Assembly: GCF_938040115.1 (NCBI RefSeq)
Contig: NZ_CALHXD010000260.1
Coordinates: 1-13,758 of the forward strand
Source of the DNA: an uncultured Campylobacter sp.
GTDB lineage: Bacteria > Campylobacterota > Campylobacteria > Campylobacterales > Campylobacteraceae
DNA length: 13,758 nucleotides
Direction of reading: 5' to 3'
Made by a program: the position numbers and the translations under genes. The notes under the pieces are model-generated. The model ran no database searches. It saw nothing but the letters and a program-made list of their open reading frames with translations, and was not told the DNA's origin. Shown here piece after piece: positions 5,901 through 13,556 of this stretch; the stretch's first letter is position 1, and each line of letters opens with the position of its first letter.

Positions 5901-8189
5901 TTACGCTTTTATTATCTTGACGCCGACGTTTCGCACCATCGTAGAGGCGACGGGGCCGATCACGGTAGGATCTAGCAGCTTGCTTTGATTCGTTCCTACG
6001 CCGTTCGTACGCTTTAGTCCCGCGCTTTCGTGACCAAAACCGTGATAGACGAAAAGCGTATCCTCCCTGATGCCTTCAGTCAGCATCACGCTTGCTTTTT
6101 CTTTTGCGGTTTTGCTTTGAAGGGTTATCTTATCGCCGTCTTTTAGCCCGTATTTTTTCGCGGTATTAGGGTGTATCCAGACGGGCGCGCTACTAATCAG
6201 GTCGTTTAAAAATTCGACGTTTTGCGTGTGGCCGTTGGTGTGTATCGGCGTTTTGCCGCTCATTAGGCAAAGCTCCTCGCCGAAAAATACGTCCATGCCC
6301 TCGGCGTTTAAGCAGCCGTATCCCGGAAACTGCTTTTCGACCTTTTCGCTAAAGAGCTCGATCTTGCCGCTATCGGTTTTAAATTTGACCTGCGACTCCA
6401 TCAGCCCATCTTCGCCGACAAACTGCGCCGCGCTAGGAAATTTTTTGGTAAATTCTTTTACGCTATCTTTTTCTCTAAACAAAATCCCCGGCACCTTCCA
6501 CGTGACGTAGCCGTCTTTAACCAGCTTTGCTAAAAGCTCGGCGTTTCCCTTTACTTGTTTGATTCTCCACTCGTCCATCGTATTTGAAGTATATAGCTCG
6601 TCTATTTTCATCCTGCGGGCTAACTCCCTAAAGATATCGTAGCCGTTTTTAGTATCGCCGACGGGATCTACGACCTTATTTCTTATCATATACGCAGGTT
6701 TTTGGCTCGACTTATCCTCGATGCCTTCGTCGCGCTCCAGATAGGTGCTCTCAGGCAGTATCACGTCCGCCCATATCGCAAAATCGCTCATATAAATATC
6801 CGAACAAACGATAAAATCAAGCTTTTTAAGACTTTCTATCGTAGTTTCCGTGCCCGCGACGTTTATAGGATGATTAAATCTTATGCTAAACCAGCCTTTT
6901 ACCGGATAAGGCTTCTGGCTTAATATAGCTTGCGGAATTTGCATCAAAACGCCGTGACTCCTGCCGACGAATTTATTTACCCCGTCCTCGCCCGCGCCGT
7001 CTATCCTAGGGGTTTTAGGCACTTTTATCGCGGCGTCCGGGTTCGTGATCTCGGGGATTAGCTCTTCGCCTGCTAAAGTATTATATAGCTTAGCCTTTTT
7101 GCCGCCGAAAATTCCGCCCTTTTTCTCCCAGTTGCCCATCATCGCGTTTGCGGTCATTATAGCTCTAGTGCGGATATACTCAGCTCTAGTGGTAGTCGTG
7201 TTGTGGCCGAAGTCGATGATGACCTTAGGCGCCGCTTTCCAAATTTCTCCGGCGATACGCTCAACCGTTTTTGCAGGTATTCCAGTGATCTTTTCTTGCC
7301 ACTGCGGAGTGGTGTCTTTAGTCGCCTCTACGACTTTATCAAATCCGATCGTAAATTTCTCTATAAATTCTTTATCGTAAGTGCCGTTTTTGATCCACGT
7401 GTGGATGAGGGCTAAAACAAATGCCAGATCGGTGCCCGGTTTTACGGGTAGCCACTCGTCGGCTTTTGAGGCTACGACGCTAAAGCGCGGATCTAAAACT
7501 AGCAGCTTCGTATCTTCTTTAGCGGCCATCTTAGCCAGCTTTTTAGCGTCGGCGATGACGATACCCTCAAAAAGATTGTGCCCGAAATTTACGACGTATT
7601 TTGCGTTGCCGAAGTCTCTTTTTAGCTTCGCATCTCCGTACATATGCGTACAAACCATCTGATAGGTTACGGGACAACAAGATAGGTGCGAGAAGCAATT
7701 AGGCGAGCCGTATGCGCTGGCAAAGGTCGTCATTAGCTTGTGCGTTTGGCTTGATTTTGCCGTAAACACAAAGCTCTCCGGCCCGTATTTTTCCTTGATT
7801 TCTAGCATTTTTTTAGCGACTAGATCTAGCGCCTCGTCCCAGCTCGCCTCTCGCCACTTGTTTTCGCCGCGCTCGCCTACTCTGATGAGCGGTTTTACGA
7901 TGCGCTGCGGATCGTAGAGTTGATTGTGCCCGCTGCCGCCCCTTGCGCACACGGAAGTCGCCGTGCCGCTTACCTTGCCGTTGCCTTGGATGAAGACGTT
8001 TTTGCCGTCTACAACCTTGGCCTCGATAGGACAGCGAGAAGAGCACATCTCGCAAAAACTATAAACGGTCTTATCGCCGCCTTCTAGCGCTTTGGCGCCG
8101 ACGGCGCCTAAAGTACCGGGCGCGTAAGTCATAGCAAGCAAGCCCGTGGCGGTGGATGCTTTTAAGAAATTTCGCCTCGAAGTATCCAT
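5901..8189 (-). CDS. psrA: Polysulfide/thiosulfate reductase molybdopterin catalytic subunit
   Basis: 762 residues, matching the usual length of PsrA/PhsA. The N-terminus carries a twin-arginine signal (SRRNFLK, R5-R6) followed by a hydrophobic stretch, so the folded enzyme should be exported to the periplasm. C46, C49, C53 and C81 form the N-terminal [4Fe-4S] site (CEMCSSRC...SVCARGG). The segment GSPNCFSHLSCCPVT holds adjacent Cys171/Cys172, one of which (Cys171 by my alignment) should be the molybdenum or tungsten ligand. The C-terminal molydopterin-dinucleotide-binding domain is present (HPNTAKKYGLKDGDKI). It reduces polysulfide, or thiosulfate in the PhsA variant, to sulfide. Substrate choice cannot be settled by eye. 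The start is fixed by AGGGAG seven bases upstream and by the Tat motif. First gene of psrABC. Confidence 0.92.
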   Translation of the reverse strand: MDTSRRNFLKASTATGLLAMTYAPGTLGAVGAKALEGGDKTVYSFCEMCSSRCPIEAKVVDGKNVFIQGNGKVSGTATSVCARGGSGHNQLYDPQRIVKPLIRVGERGENKWREASWDEALDLVAKKMLEIKEKYGPESFVFTAKSSQTHKLMTTFASAYGSPNCFSHLSCCPVTYQMVCTHMYGDAKLKRDFGNAKYVVNFGHNLFEGIVIADAKKLAKMAAKEDTKLLVLDPRFSVVASKADEWLPVKPGTDLAFVLALIHTWIKNGTYDKEFIEKFTIGFDKVVEATKDTTPQWQEKITGIPAKTVERIAGEIWKAAPKVIIDFGHNTTTTRAEYIRTRAIMTANAMMGNWEKKGGIFGGKKAKLYNTLAGEELIPEITNPDAAIKVPKTPRIDGAGEDGVNKFVGRSHGVLMQIPQAILSQKPYPVKGWFSIRFNHPINVAGTETTIESLKKLDFIVCSDIYMSDFAIWADVILPESTYLERDEGIEDKSSQKPAYMIRNKVVDPVGDTKNGYDIFRELARRMKIDELYTSNTMDEWRIKQVKGNAELLAKLVKDGYVTWKVPGILFREKDSVKEFTKKFPSAAQFVGEDGLMESQVKFKTDSGKIELFSEKVEKQFPGYGCLNAEGMDVFFGEELCLMSGKTPIHTNGHTQNVEFLNDLISSAPVWIHPNTAKKYGLKDGDKITLQSKTAKEKASVMLTEGIREDTLFVYHGFGHESAGLKRTNGVGTNQSKLLDPTVIGPVASTMVRNVGVKIIKA

Positions 8190-8235
8190 TTTTTCTCCCT
8201 TTTTGAAATAAATTTACCGAAATCTTAAATAATCA

Positions 8236-8255
8236 ACGTAAATTATACGTAAATT
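8236..8255. promoter_or_regulatory. Tandem direct repeat over the psrA -10 region, candidate operator
   Basis: ACGTAAATT occurs at 8236-8244 and again at 8247-8255, so starts are 11 bp apart, one helical turn. This is the geometry of tandem half-sites bound by OmpR/PhoB-family regulators. The first copy with its flank also gives a small dyad, ACGTA-AATTA-TACGT (8236-8250). The repeats overlap the likely psrA -10 box, so a bound protein would be expected to repress. AAATT strings are common here, which lowers the weight of the match. Confidence 0.4.
8242..8247 (-). promoter_or_regulatory. Candidate -10 box for psrABC
   Basis: On the minus strand TATAAT in TTTACGTATAATTTACG, a perfect consensus -10. 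Transcription would begin near 8235 and leave a leader of about 46 bases to the ATG at 8189, with the ribosome site AGGGAG just before it. No clear -35 box is visible. Confidence 0.5.
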
Positions 8256-8260
8256 TTTCG

Positions 8261-8284
8261 TATCAATATAAATTTTAATTGATA
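8261..8284. promoter_or_regulatory. Inverted repeat at about -37 of psrA, candidate regulator site
   Basis: TATCAAT (8261-8267) and ATTGATA (8278-8284) are perfect 7-bp inverted arms separated by 10 bases. The centre falls about 37 bases upstream of the inferred psrA start site, where an activator would sit at a promoter without a -35 box. The arms resemble half-sites of several regulators, and no family can be assigned with confidence. Confidence 0.4.
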
Positions 8285-8454
8285 ACGATTATTTCGTTTT
8301 TTAGGGGAAAAGCTTAAATTTAATTTCAAATTTGTCAAATTTACAAATATCAAATTTTAACGGATGATGATATTTGAGCTGCTGTTTGCTTAAATTTATA
8401 ACTTAAAAAGTATTCTTGCGATTTCCGTCAAAAATTATTTTAATTTTATTTGTA

Positions 8455-8460
8455 TATAAT
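8455..8460 (+). promoter_or_regulatory. Candidate -10 box for the serine hydrolase gene
   Basis: TATAAT in TGTATATAATTCGCG, with AAAAAGG at 8475-8481 as ribosome site and ATG at 8490. The spacing gives a leader of about 22 bases. The whole 8190-8489 stretch is non-coding, strongly AT-rich, and serves as a divergent control region for psrA (minus) and this gene (plus). Confidence 0.5.
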
Positions 8461-8489
8461 TCGCGTATTTTTTCAAAAAGGCAAATTTA

Positions 8490-9053
8490 ATGAAAAAGCA
8501 AATTTACATCATTCACGGCTACGACGCCTCGCCGCAAAGCCACTGGTTTTCTTGGTTTAAAGAAAAGATGCGCGGCCTTGCCGAGGTGGAAATTTTAAAG
8601 ATGCCAAACCCGCAAACGCCAAAGCTAAACCAGTGGCTAGAAACGATGAAGCAAAACGTAAATTTAGGCGAAAATTCATTCATCATCGCTCACAGCCTGG
8701 GCACGATAACTAGCTTAAATTTTCTTAGCGGTTTTGCAAATTTGCCCAAATTTGGCGGTCTAATCCTAATCTCACCATTTGACGGGCCGATTAAGGAATT
8801 TGCGATTTTAGATGAGTTTTGCGAGCCGCAAATCGCCTACGAAAAGATAAAATCAGCGACGAATTTTATAAAAGTAATAGCCGCAAAAGACGACTATATC
8901 GTGCCTTGCGAGCTTAGTCTAAAGGTAGCGCGAAATTTAGACGTGGCACCTGATATATTTGAAAAAGGCGGACACTTTATGAGCGCGGACGGCTTTAACG
9001 AATTTGAGTTTATATTAAATTTATTTAAATTTAAAGACGAAAAATTATCATAA
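8490..9053 (+). CDS. RBBP9/YdeN-type alpha/beta serine hydrolase
   Basis: A 187-residue cytoplasmic protein. The N-terminal IYIIHGYDASPQSHWFSWF is the signature of the small RBBP9/YdeN hydrolase family. The catalytic triad is visible: nucleophile Ser69 in IIAHSLGT, Asp135 (or Asp134) in AAKDDYIVP, and His162 in KGGHFMSADG, in the right order and spacing. The length matches the family (about 180-190). The family's physiological substrates are poorly known, and esterase activity is a reasonable general prediction. It is divergent from psrA and followed by the separately promoted ccsBA gene, so no pathway link is implied. Confidence 0.88.
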   Translation: MKKQIYIIHGYDASPQSHWFSWFKEKMRGLAEVEILKMPNPQTPKLNQWLETMKQNVNLGENSFIIAHSLGTITSLNFLSGFANLPKFGGLILISPFDGPIKEFAILDEFCEPQIAYEKIKSATNFIKVIAAKDDYIVPCELSLKVARNLDVAPDIFEKGGHFMSADGFNEFEFILNLFKFKDEKLS

Positions 9054-9092
9054 AATAATAACTAAAAAGTAAGATTATTTAAAAAAAATTAC

Positions 9093-9098
9093 TATAAT
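9093..9098 (+). promoter_or_regulatory. Candidate -10 box for ccsBA
   Basis: A perfect TATAAT (ATTACTATAATGTGC) preceded by an A8 run. It predicts a start near 9105 and a leader of about 34 bases to the TTG at 9139. It lies 40 bases after the hydrolase stop, so ccsBA probably starts its own transcript. I see no terminator after the hydrolase. Confidence 0.55.
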
Positions 9099-9121
9099 GT
9101 GCATTTTGATTTACTAAATTT

Positions 9122-9142
9122 ATGTTCAAGGATCTGTTTTGA
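9122..9142 (+). other. Six-codon leader frame overlapping the ccsBA start
   Basis: ATG (9122) TTC AAG GAT CTG TTT TGA (9140-9142). Its stop overlaps the TTG start of ccsBA at 9139-9141. The AAGGA ribosome site of ccsBA (9128-9132) lies inside it. It has no good ribosome site of its own, so coupled translation is possible but unproven, and chance is a real alternative. Confidence 0.25.
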
Positions 9143-12100
9143 GCGAGTTAAAATCCCTATTTTTCAGTATGACGTCGGCCGTCGTGCTACTTATTATATT
9201 TGCTATCGGTAGCGGCGCGGCGACGATAATAGAAAGCTACTACGACACAAAAAGCGCGTGGGCAGCGGTTTACGGAGCGAGTTGGTTTGCTTTGGTGCAG
9301 GTGCTTTTAGGTATAAATTTAGCTTACAATATTTTCAGATATAACCTTTTAAGAAAAGAAAAACTGCCCGTTTTGATATTTCACGTTAGCTTTTTATTTA
9401 TGCTGCTTGGAGCCGCGATGACGCGATATCTTGGCTTTGAGGGCAACATCCACATCAGGGAAAACGAAACCTCAAACGCGGTATTCGGAACCGTTTCTAG
9501 AATAGAAATCGCAGCCGAAAAAGACGGTCAAATTTACTCAAACTCAATCCCAAAACAAATCACTTCCGTCGGCTCAAACGACTTTAATTTACCTCTTGAA
9601 ATCGCAGGCAAAAAAGCAAATTTAACCTTTGACGGATACTACAAAAAGGCCGAAACCGAGTACTACGAAGCAGACAAAGGCGAGCCGCTCGTTAGGCTTG
9701 CGGTCTCAAGCCCGGACTCAAAAGAAGAAATAAGCCTGCAAGCCGGCGAAACTCGCGAGGTGGGCGGCGTTAGCTTTGCATTCGACGCGCAGCCGCTACT
9801 TGAAAATTTCGTCAAAATCGAGCTAAAAGATGGCAAATTTTATCTAACTTCAAACCAAAATATCGGCTACTTTACGATGGCGACGAATGAAAAAGGCGAG
9901 TACGAAAAAGACAAAGCGACCGAGTTTTTACCGATGCAGCTCTATACGGTCACGGATGTAAATTTCGTACCAAAATCATTGCTAACAAAAGCTGCCAAAC
10001 GAGTCGTGAGTAAAAACGGCGAGTATGACGCGTTGGTTGCAAATTTGACGTTTGACGGCCAGACGCAGCAGCTTATGCTCTACGAAAACAGCTACATACC
10101 AGCTAAAGCCAGGATCGACGGCGTACTTTTTAACGTTTACTGGGGCTCAAAGATGGTCGAGCTTCCATTTTCGTTAAAGCTTGAAGACTTCGAGCTTAAG
10201 CGCTATCCGGGTTCAAATTCGCCGATGAGCTATTCTAGCGACGTCATCGTCGAGGACTCTAGGAGCGGAAACTACCCGTATAAAATTTACATGAACCACG
10301 TACTAGATCACGACGGATATAGATTTTTCCAAAGCAGCTACGACCAAGACGAGCTTGGCACCGTACTATCGGTAAACCGCGACCCAGGCAAGATTCCGAC
10401 CTACATCGGCTACTTTTTGCTAGGACTTGGGCTATTTTTCAACATCGTAAATCCTCGCTCGCGCTTTAGAAAACTAGCTAAAATGATAAACGAAGACGCC
10501 GTTAAAAAAGTCGCGAGCTTTGTGCTATTAGCCTGCTTTGCGGTATTTGCTCCGAGCAAAATCTACGCGGCCGATAACGCTAGAAATATCGATGCAAACC
10601 ACGCCAAAGAGCTATCTACGCTCATCATCCAAAGCGCCGACGGCAGAATGAAGCCTTTTGACACCGTAGCAAGAGAAATTTTAAACAAGATCCACCGCAG
10701 CGATACGCTAGACGGCCTAAATGCAAACCAAGCCATACTTTCGATGATGGTAAACGCCCCGTACTGGCGCGACGTGCCGATAATCTATGTCGGAAATAAA
10801 GAGCTAAAAAAACTAATCGGCATAGACGAAAAGGCTAAATACGCGAGCTATAACGACTTTTTTGCGAGCGATAAAGACGGTAAAATCATCTACAAACTAA
10901 ACAAATTTGCCGAAGCCGCAAACCGCAAAACTCCAGGCGAGCGAGGCACGTTTGATAAAGACTTGCAAAAAGTCGATGAGCGCCTAAATATCCTTTATAT
11001 GGTATTTATAGGCGAAGTCTTTACTATGTTTCCAAAGATGGACGACCCGAACAACAAATGGTACGGTATAGCCTCAGCCATGATGTATCTTCCTAAAAAC
11101 GAGAGCGAACCGATTGGCAGGATGTTAAGAAGCTACTTTACTAGCGTTGCCGAAGCTACAGAAAACAACAACTGGCGCCGAGCGAATCAAGCTCTAGCCG
11201 AGATCAAAACCTATCAGCAAGAACACGGTAAAGCGGTCATCCCGGGCGAAAAACGCATCGAGATGGAGCTGTTTTTTAACGAGTATAAAATTTTCGAGTC
11301 GCTAACGCCGATATATCTTTTGGCTGGGTTTGGGCTTTTATGCTTCGTGTTTGCTAAGATGGCAAGGCCTAAACTAAACATCAAATGGCTATTTGGTATC
11401 GTTTACGGCGTAAATATCTTGGCGTTTTTGCTGCATACTTTCGGTATCGGCATACGCTGGTATATCGCCGAGCACGCACCGTGGAGCAATGCCTACGAAT
11501 CGATGATCTACATCGCTTGGGCGCTTAGCTTATCAGGTCTAGTGTTCTCACGCCAAAGTCCGATAGCTATGGCTCTAACCTCGATTTTAGCGGGCATTAC
11601 GCTATTTGTCGCGCACCTTAGTTGGATGGATCCGCAGATCACCACTCTAGTGCCTGTGCTTCAGAGCTACTGGCTAACGATCCACGTTTCAGTCATCACG
11701 GCTAGTTACGGATTTTTGGGACTTTGCTCGCTGCTGGGTATGTTTACGCTCGTACTTTTTGCTATGCAAGGCGGTAAAGAGCATAAGGAAATTTCGCGAA
11801 ATATCCTAGAAGCCACGCGCATAAACGAGATGGCGATGATACTGGGCCTTAGCCTGCTTACGATGGGAAATTTCCTAGGCGGCGTGTGGGCTAACGAGAG
11901 CTGGGGTCGCTACTGGGGCTGGGATAGCAAGGAGACGTGGGCGCTTGTTTCTATTTTAGTTTATGCAGCGGTTTTACACATCAGATTTATCCCTAAACTA
12001 AACAGCCAGTACGCATTTGCCGTGACTTCGATGTTTGCTTATTGGTCGATCATAATGACCTATTTTGGCGTAAATTTCTACCTAAGCGGCATGCACTCAT

Positions 12101-12216
12101 ACGCTGCAGGCGAGCCGATACCGGTGCCGACTTTTGTGTGGGTGGGCGCGCTTTTGATGGTCTTGATAGCTGTTGTGGCGTATTTTAGAAAACCAGATAA
12201 AACGGTGAAACTATAA
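9139..12216 (+). CDS. ccsBA: Fused CcsB-CcsA (ResB-ResC) cytochrome c synthase, system II
   Basis: A 1025-residue inner-membrane protein that exports haem and attaches it to CXXCH apocytochromes in the periplasm. The N-terminal ResB/CcsB half has membrane segments around 12-32, 45-65 and 79-97 and a large periplasmic domain to about 420, then helices near 425-440 and 455-475. The C-terminal CcsA half has about six helices from 723 on. Key residues are intact: TM-His H82, P-His H849 (YWLTIHVS), WWD motif W922-D929 (ESWGRYWGWD), TM-His H947 (YAAVLHIRF) and P-His H986 (LSGMHSYAAG). The start is TTG with AAGGA six bases upstream. The upstream ATG at 9122 is out of frame. Wolinella has several such synthases, including NrfI for CXXCK sites, and the sequence alone does not tell which type this is. 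No apocytochrome gene is adjacent. Confidence 0.93.
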   Translation: MSELKSLFFSMTSAVVLLIIFAIGSGAATIIESYYDTKSAWAAVYGASWFALVQVLLGINLAYNIFRYNLLRKEKLPVLIFHVSFLFMLLGAAMTRYLGFEGNIHIRENETSNAVFGTVSRIEIAAEKDGQIYSNSIPKQITSVGSNDFNLPLEIAGKKANLTFDGYYKKAETEYYEADKGEPLVRLAVSSPDSKEEISLQAGETREVGGVSFAFDAQPLLENFVKIELKDGKFYLTSNQNIGYFTMATNEKGEYEKDKATEFLPMQLYTVTDVNFVPKSLLTKAAKRVVSKNGEYDALVANLTFDGQTQQLMLYENSYIPAKARIDGVLFNVYWGSKMVELPFSLKLEDFELKRYPGSNSPMSYSSDVIVEDSRSGNYPYKIYMNHVLDHDGYRFFQSSYDQDELGTVLSVNRDPGKIPTYIGYFLLGLGLFFNIVNPRSRFRKLAKMINEDAVKKVASFVLLACFAVFAPSKIYAADNARNIDANHAKELSTLIIQSADGRMKPFDTVAREILNKIHRSDTLDGLNANQAILSMMVNAPYWRDVPIIYVGNKELKKLIGIDEKAKYASYNDFFASDKDGKIIYKLNKFAEAANRKTPGERGTFDKDLQKVDERLNILYMVFIGEVFTMFPKMDDPNNKWYGIASAMMYLPKNESEPIGRMLRSYFTSVAEATENNNWRRANQALAEIKTYQQEHGKAVIPGEKRIEMELFFNEYKIFESLTPIYLLAGFGLLCFVFAKMARPKLNIKWLFGIVYGVNILAFLLHTFGIGIRWYIAEHAPWSNAYESMIYIAWALSLSGLVFSRQSPIAMALTSILAGITLFVAHLSWMDPQITTLVPVLQSYWLTIHVSVITASYGFLGLCSLLGMFTLVLFAMQGGKEHKEISRNILEATRINEMAMILGLSLLTMGNFLGGVWANESWGRYWGWDSKETWALVSILVYAAVLHIRFIPKLNSQYAFAVTSMFAYWSIIMTYFGVNFYLSGMHSYAAGEPIPVPTFVWVGALLMVLIAVVAYFRKPDKTVKL

Positions 12217-12647
12217 TGAATCAAACTACGATAGTAATAATTTTAGCGACGATTCTTTTGATGCTCGTCGCTTCCCTTATTTTTATGGCGGTTAAGCTAG
12301 GTAGCGACAAAATCGCGGCCAACAATGCGGCAAAAGAAGCCGCCAATCGAGGCATCACACTAGATGATTTACTCGCCGTAGCAAACGATCCAAGCACTAG
12401 CAAAAATAAGTTATTTTCTATTTTGAGGACATTTTATTCAAATTTTAGGTTACCGCCTAAAAAAGACGGCATAGCGCCCGAGGATGCAAAAGAGTATTTA
12501 AATTTTATTCTAGCTATAGCTTCACATAAAAATGCCGACGCCAAACTAATAGCTTTTATGACTAACGAACTAAAAAAGAAAAATCCTGAATACGCAAGAG
12601 AGATCGATGCCTACGAGCAAAAAGGTATGTCGCAAACAAAAAAATAA
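12216..12647 (+). CDS. Small membrane-anchored protein of unknown function, coupled to ccsBA
   Basis: 143 residues, not recognised as a named family. Residues about 5-27 are a strong transmembrane helix with a short N-terminal tail. The rest is soluble, helical and charged: an Ala/Lys-rich linker to about 45, a segment with TLDDLLAVANDPS and LFSILRTFYSNF, and a Lys-rich C-terminus. The ATG shares its A with the ccsBA stop (TAATG), so translation is coupled. That suggests a role near the cytochrome c synthase or simple co-expression. There are no cysteines and no haem-binding motif, so it is not an apocytochrome or a thioredoxin-like partner. It may be a lineage-specific conserved protein. Confidence 0.75.
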   Translation: MNQTTIVIILATILLMLVASLIFMAVKLGSDKIAANNAAKEAANRGITLDDLLAVANDPSTSKNKLFSILRTFYSNFRLPPKKDGIAPEDAKEYLNFILAIASHKNADAKLIAFMTNELKKKNPEYAREIDAYEQKGMSQTKK

Positions 12648-12722
12648 ACTCTAGCTAATTTATTTTGTTTTAAATTTACTATTGAGTTCTGATTTTAGAT
12701 AACCAAAGACTCCCGTAAATAG

Positions 12723-12730
12723 CCCCCCCC
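12723..12730. repeat. C8 homopolymer tract between convergent genes
   Basis: Eight consecutive C (G8 on the minus strand) after TAAATAG. G/C tracts of about this length and longer are the usual slippage sites for phase variation in Campylobacter. This one lies between the 3' ends of two convergent genes. On the minus strand it sits inside a 33-codon open stretch (12758-12660) with no good start codon. Confidence 0.6.
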
Positions 12731-12758
12731 TAAAAACACACAAACTAATATAGAGTAC

Positions 12759-12803
12759 TTAGGCGGTAAATTTTAACGGGATTTGATTTTAATAACCGCC
12801 TAA
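12759..12803. repeat. 9-bp inverted repeat, hairpin with 27-base loop
   Basis: TTAGGCGGT (12759-12767) and ACCGCCTAA (12795-12803) are perfect complements. It lies 17 bases past the pgpA stop, on the side where pgpA transcripts end. No T tract follows on either strand, so it is not a standard intrinsic terminator. It could be a 3'-end hairpin or an intergenic palindrome. The remaining 12648-12758 shows nothing else but the C8 tract. Confidence 0.5.
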
Positions 12804-12819
12804 AAATCGCCAAATAAAC

Positions 12820-13317
12820 TTACTTCACAAACGGCAGCTCAAATTTAATCCACTCATAGTCAAGTCCGATTTTCGTCACAGCCTCGTAGCAAATCGCGCT
12901 AAGAAGCCCCGCAAAAAGCCCCGCGACCATATCGTCGCCCATCACGCCCAGCCCGCCTTTTACGTTTTTGTCGATGCGGCCGATCACGGAAGGTTTCCAG
13001 ATATCAAACGCTCTAAAAAACAGGACCGAGAGCGCAAACTGCACCGCCGTAGCGCCGCTGATAGAAATCGCCAGCCAAACGCCTGCAACCTCGTCTATCA
13101 CGATGCTGCCGTGATCGTGCACGCCGGTTTTTGCTTCATAATCGTCGATAATCTTGATGCTATACAAAAAAAGGCAAATCGAAACCAAAAATAGCGTGGA
13201 AGCGGGCAAAAACATCAAAAATCCATACGCCGCTACCGCACCCGCAATAGAGCCCACCGTACCGGGGGCCTTAGGGCTCAGCCCAGCGCCAAAAAAAGTT
13301 AAAAATAATCTTTGCAT
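12820..13317 (-). CDS. pgpA: Phosphatidylglycerophosphatase A
   Basis: 165-residue membrane protein that removes phosphate from phosphatidylglycerol-phosphate in phospholipid synthesis. Family motifs are present: GAGLSPKAPGTVGSIAG near the N-terminus, DHGSIVIDEVAGVW in the middle and GGLGVMGDDMVAGLFAGL toward the C-terminus, with several membrane helices between and after them. The acidic pairs of the last two motifs are the expected metal/active-site residues. The ATG at 13317 is chosen because AAGGGA lies just upstream. The longer frame to 13335 would need a TTG start six codons earlier and would place that ribosome site inside the gene. It is convergent with the ccsBA unit. Confidence 0.92.
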   Translation of the reverse strand: MQRLFLTFFGAGLSPKAPGTVGSIAGAVAAYGFLMFLPASTLFLVSICLFLYSIKIIDDYEAKTGVHDHGSIVIDEVAGVWLAISISGATAVQFALSVLFFRAFDIWKPSVIGRIDKNVKGGLGVMGDDMVAGLFAGLLSAICYEAVTKIGLDYEWIKFELPFVK

Positions 13318-13346
13318 AATTTCCCTTGAAATCAAATTTAAATCAT

Positions 13347-13375
13347 AATCGGTGCATTTTTACTCGCCGATTTTT
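13347..13375 (+). terminator. Hairpin with T tract in the pgpA leader region, + strand terminator-like
   Basis: AATCGGTG (13347-13354) pairs with CGCCGATT (13365-13372) over 8 bp including one G-T pair, with a 10-base loop, then TTT. On the + strand this has the form of an intrinsic terminator. No + strand gene ends here, so it would stop antisense transcription through pgpA. On the minus strand it is a hairpin in the probable pgpA leader. Confidence 0.3.
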
Positions 13376-13381
13376 AGTGCG

Positions 13382-13387
13382 ATTTTA
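13382..13387 (-). promoter_or_regulatory. Candidate -10 box for pgpA
   Basis: Minus strand TAAAAT in TTTGCTAAAATCGCAC. The GCTAAAATCGC string is also found before the HIT gene. It would give a leader of about 58 bases. Confidence 0.4.
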
Positions 13388-13556
13388 GCAAATTTAACGC
13401 GCAAATTTCAAAATTCGGACGCCAAATTTTTGCGGATTTCGGATATTTTCAAATTTGAAGGCAAAAAGCGTTAAATTTATTAGATTTTTACAACCGCAAA
13501 TTTTACTTTGTATTTTTAGCTCTCAAATTTTGATGGCAACCATACCATCCGTCCAA

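Noticed and set aside
7045..7662. Several + strand frames inside psrA (7045-7380, 7203-7415, 7381-7662)
   Set aside because: All are antisense to psrA, which is fully supported by its motifs. They overlap one another, as shadows do.
8280..8294. Fur-box-like string TGATAAC-G-ATTATTT
   Set aside because: It matches 11 of 14 positions of a 7-1-7 Fur pattern, but such partial matches are easy to get in this AT-rich spacer, and it overlaps the inverted repeat already listed. Not strong enough to call.
13335..13335. Upstream TTG start for pgpA
   Set aside because: The AAGGGA ribosome site lies downstream of it and directly ahead of the ATG at 13317.
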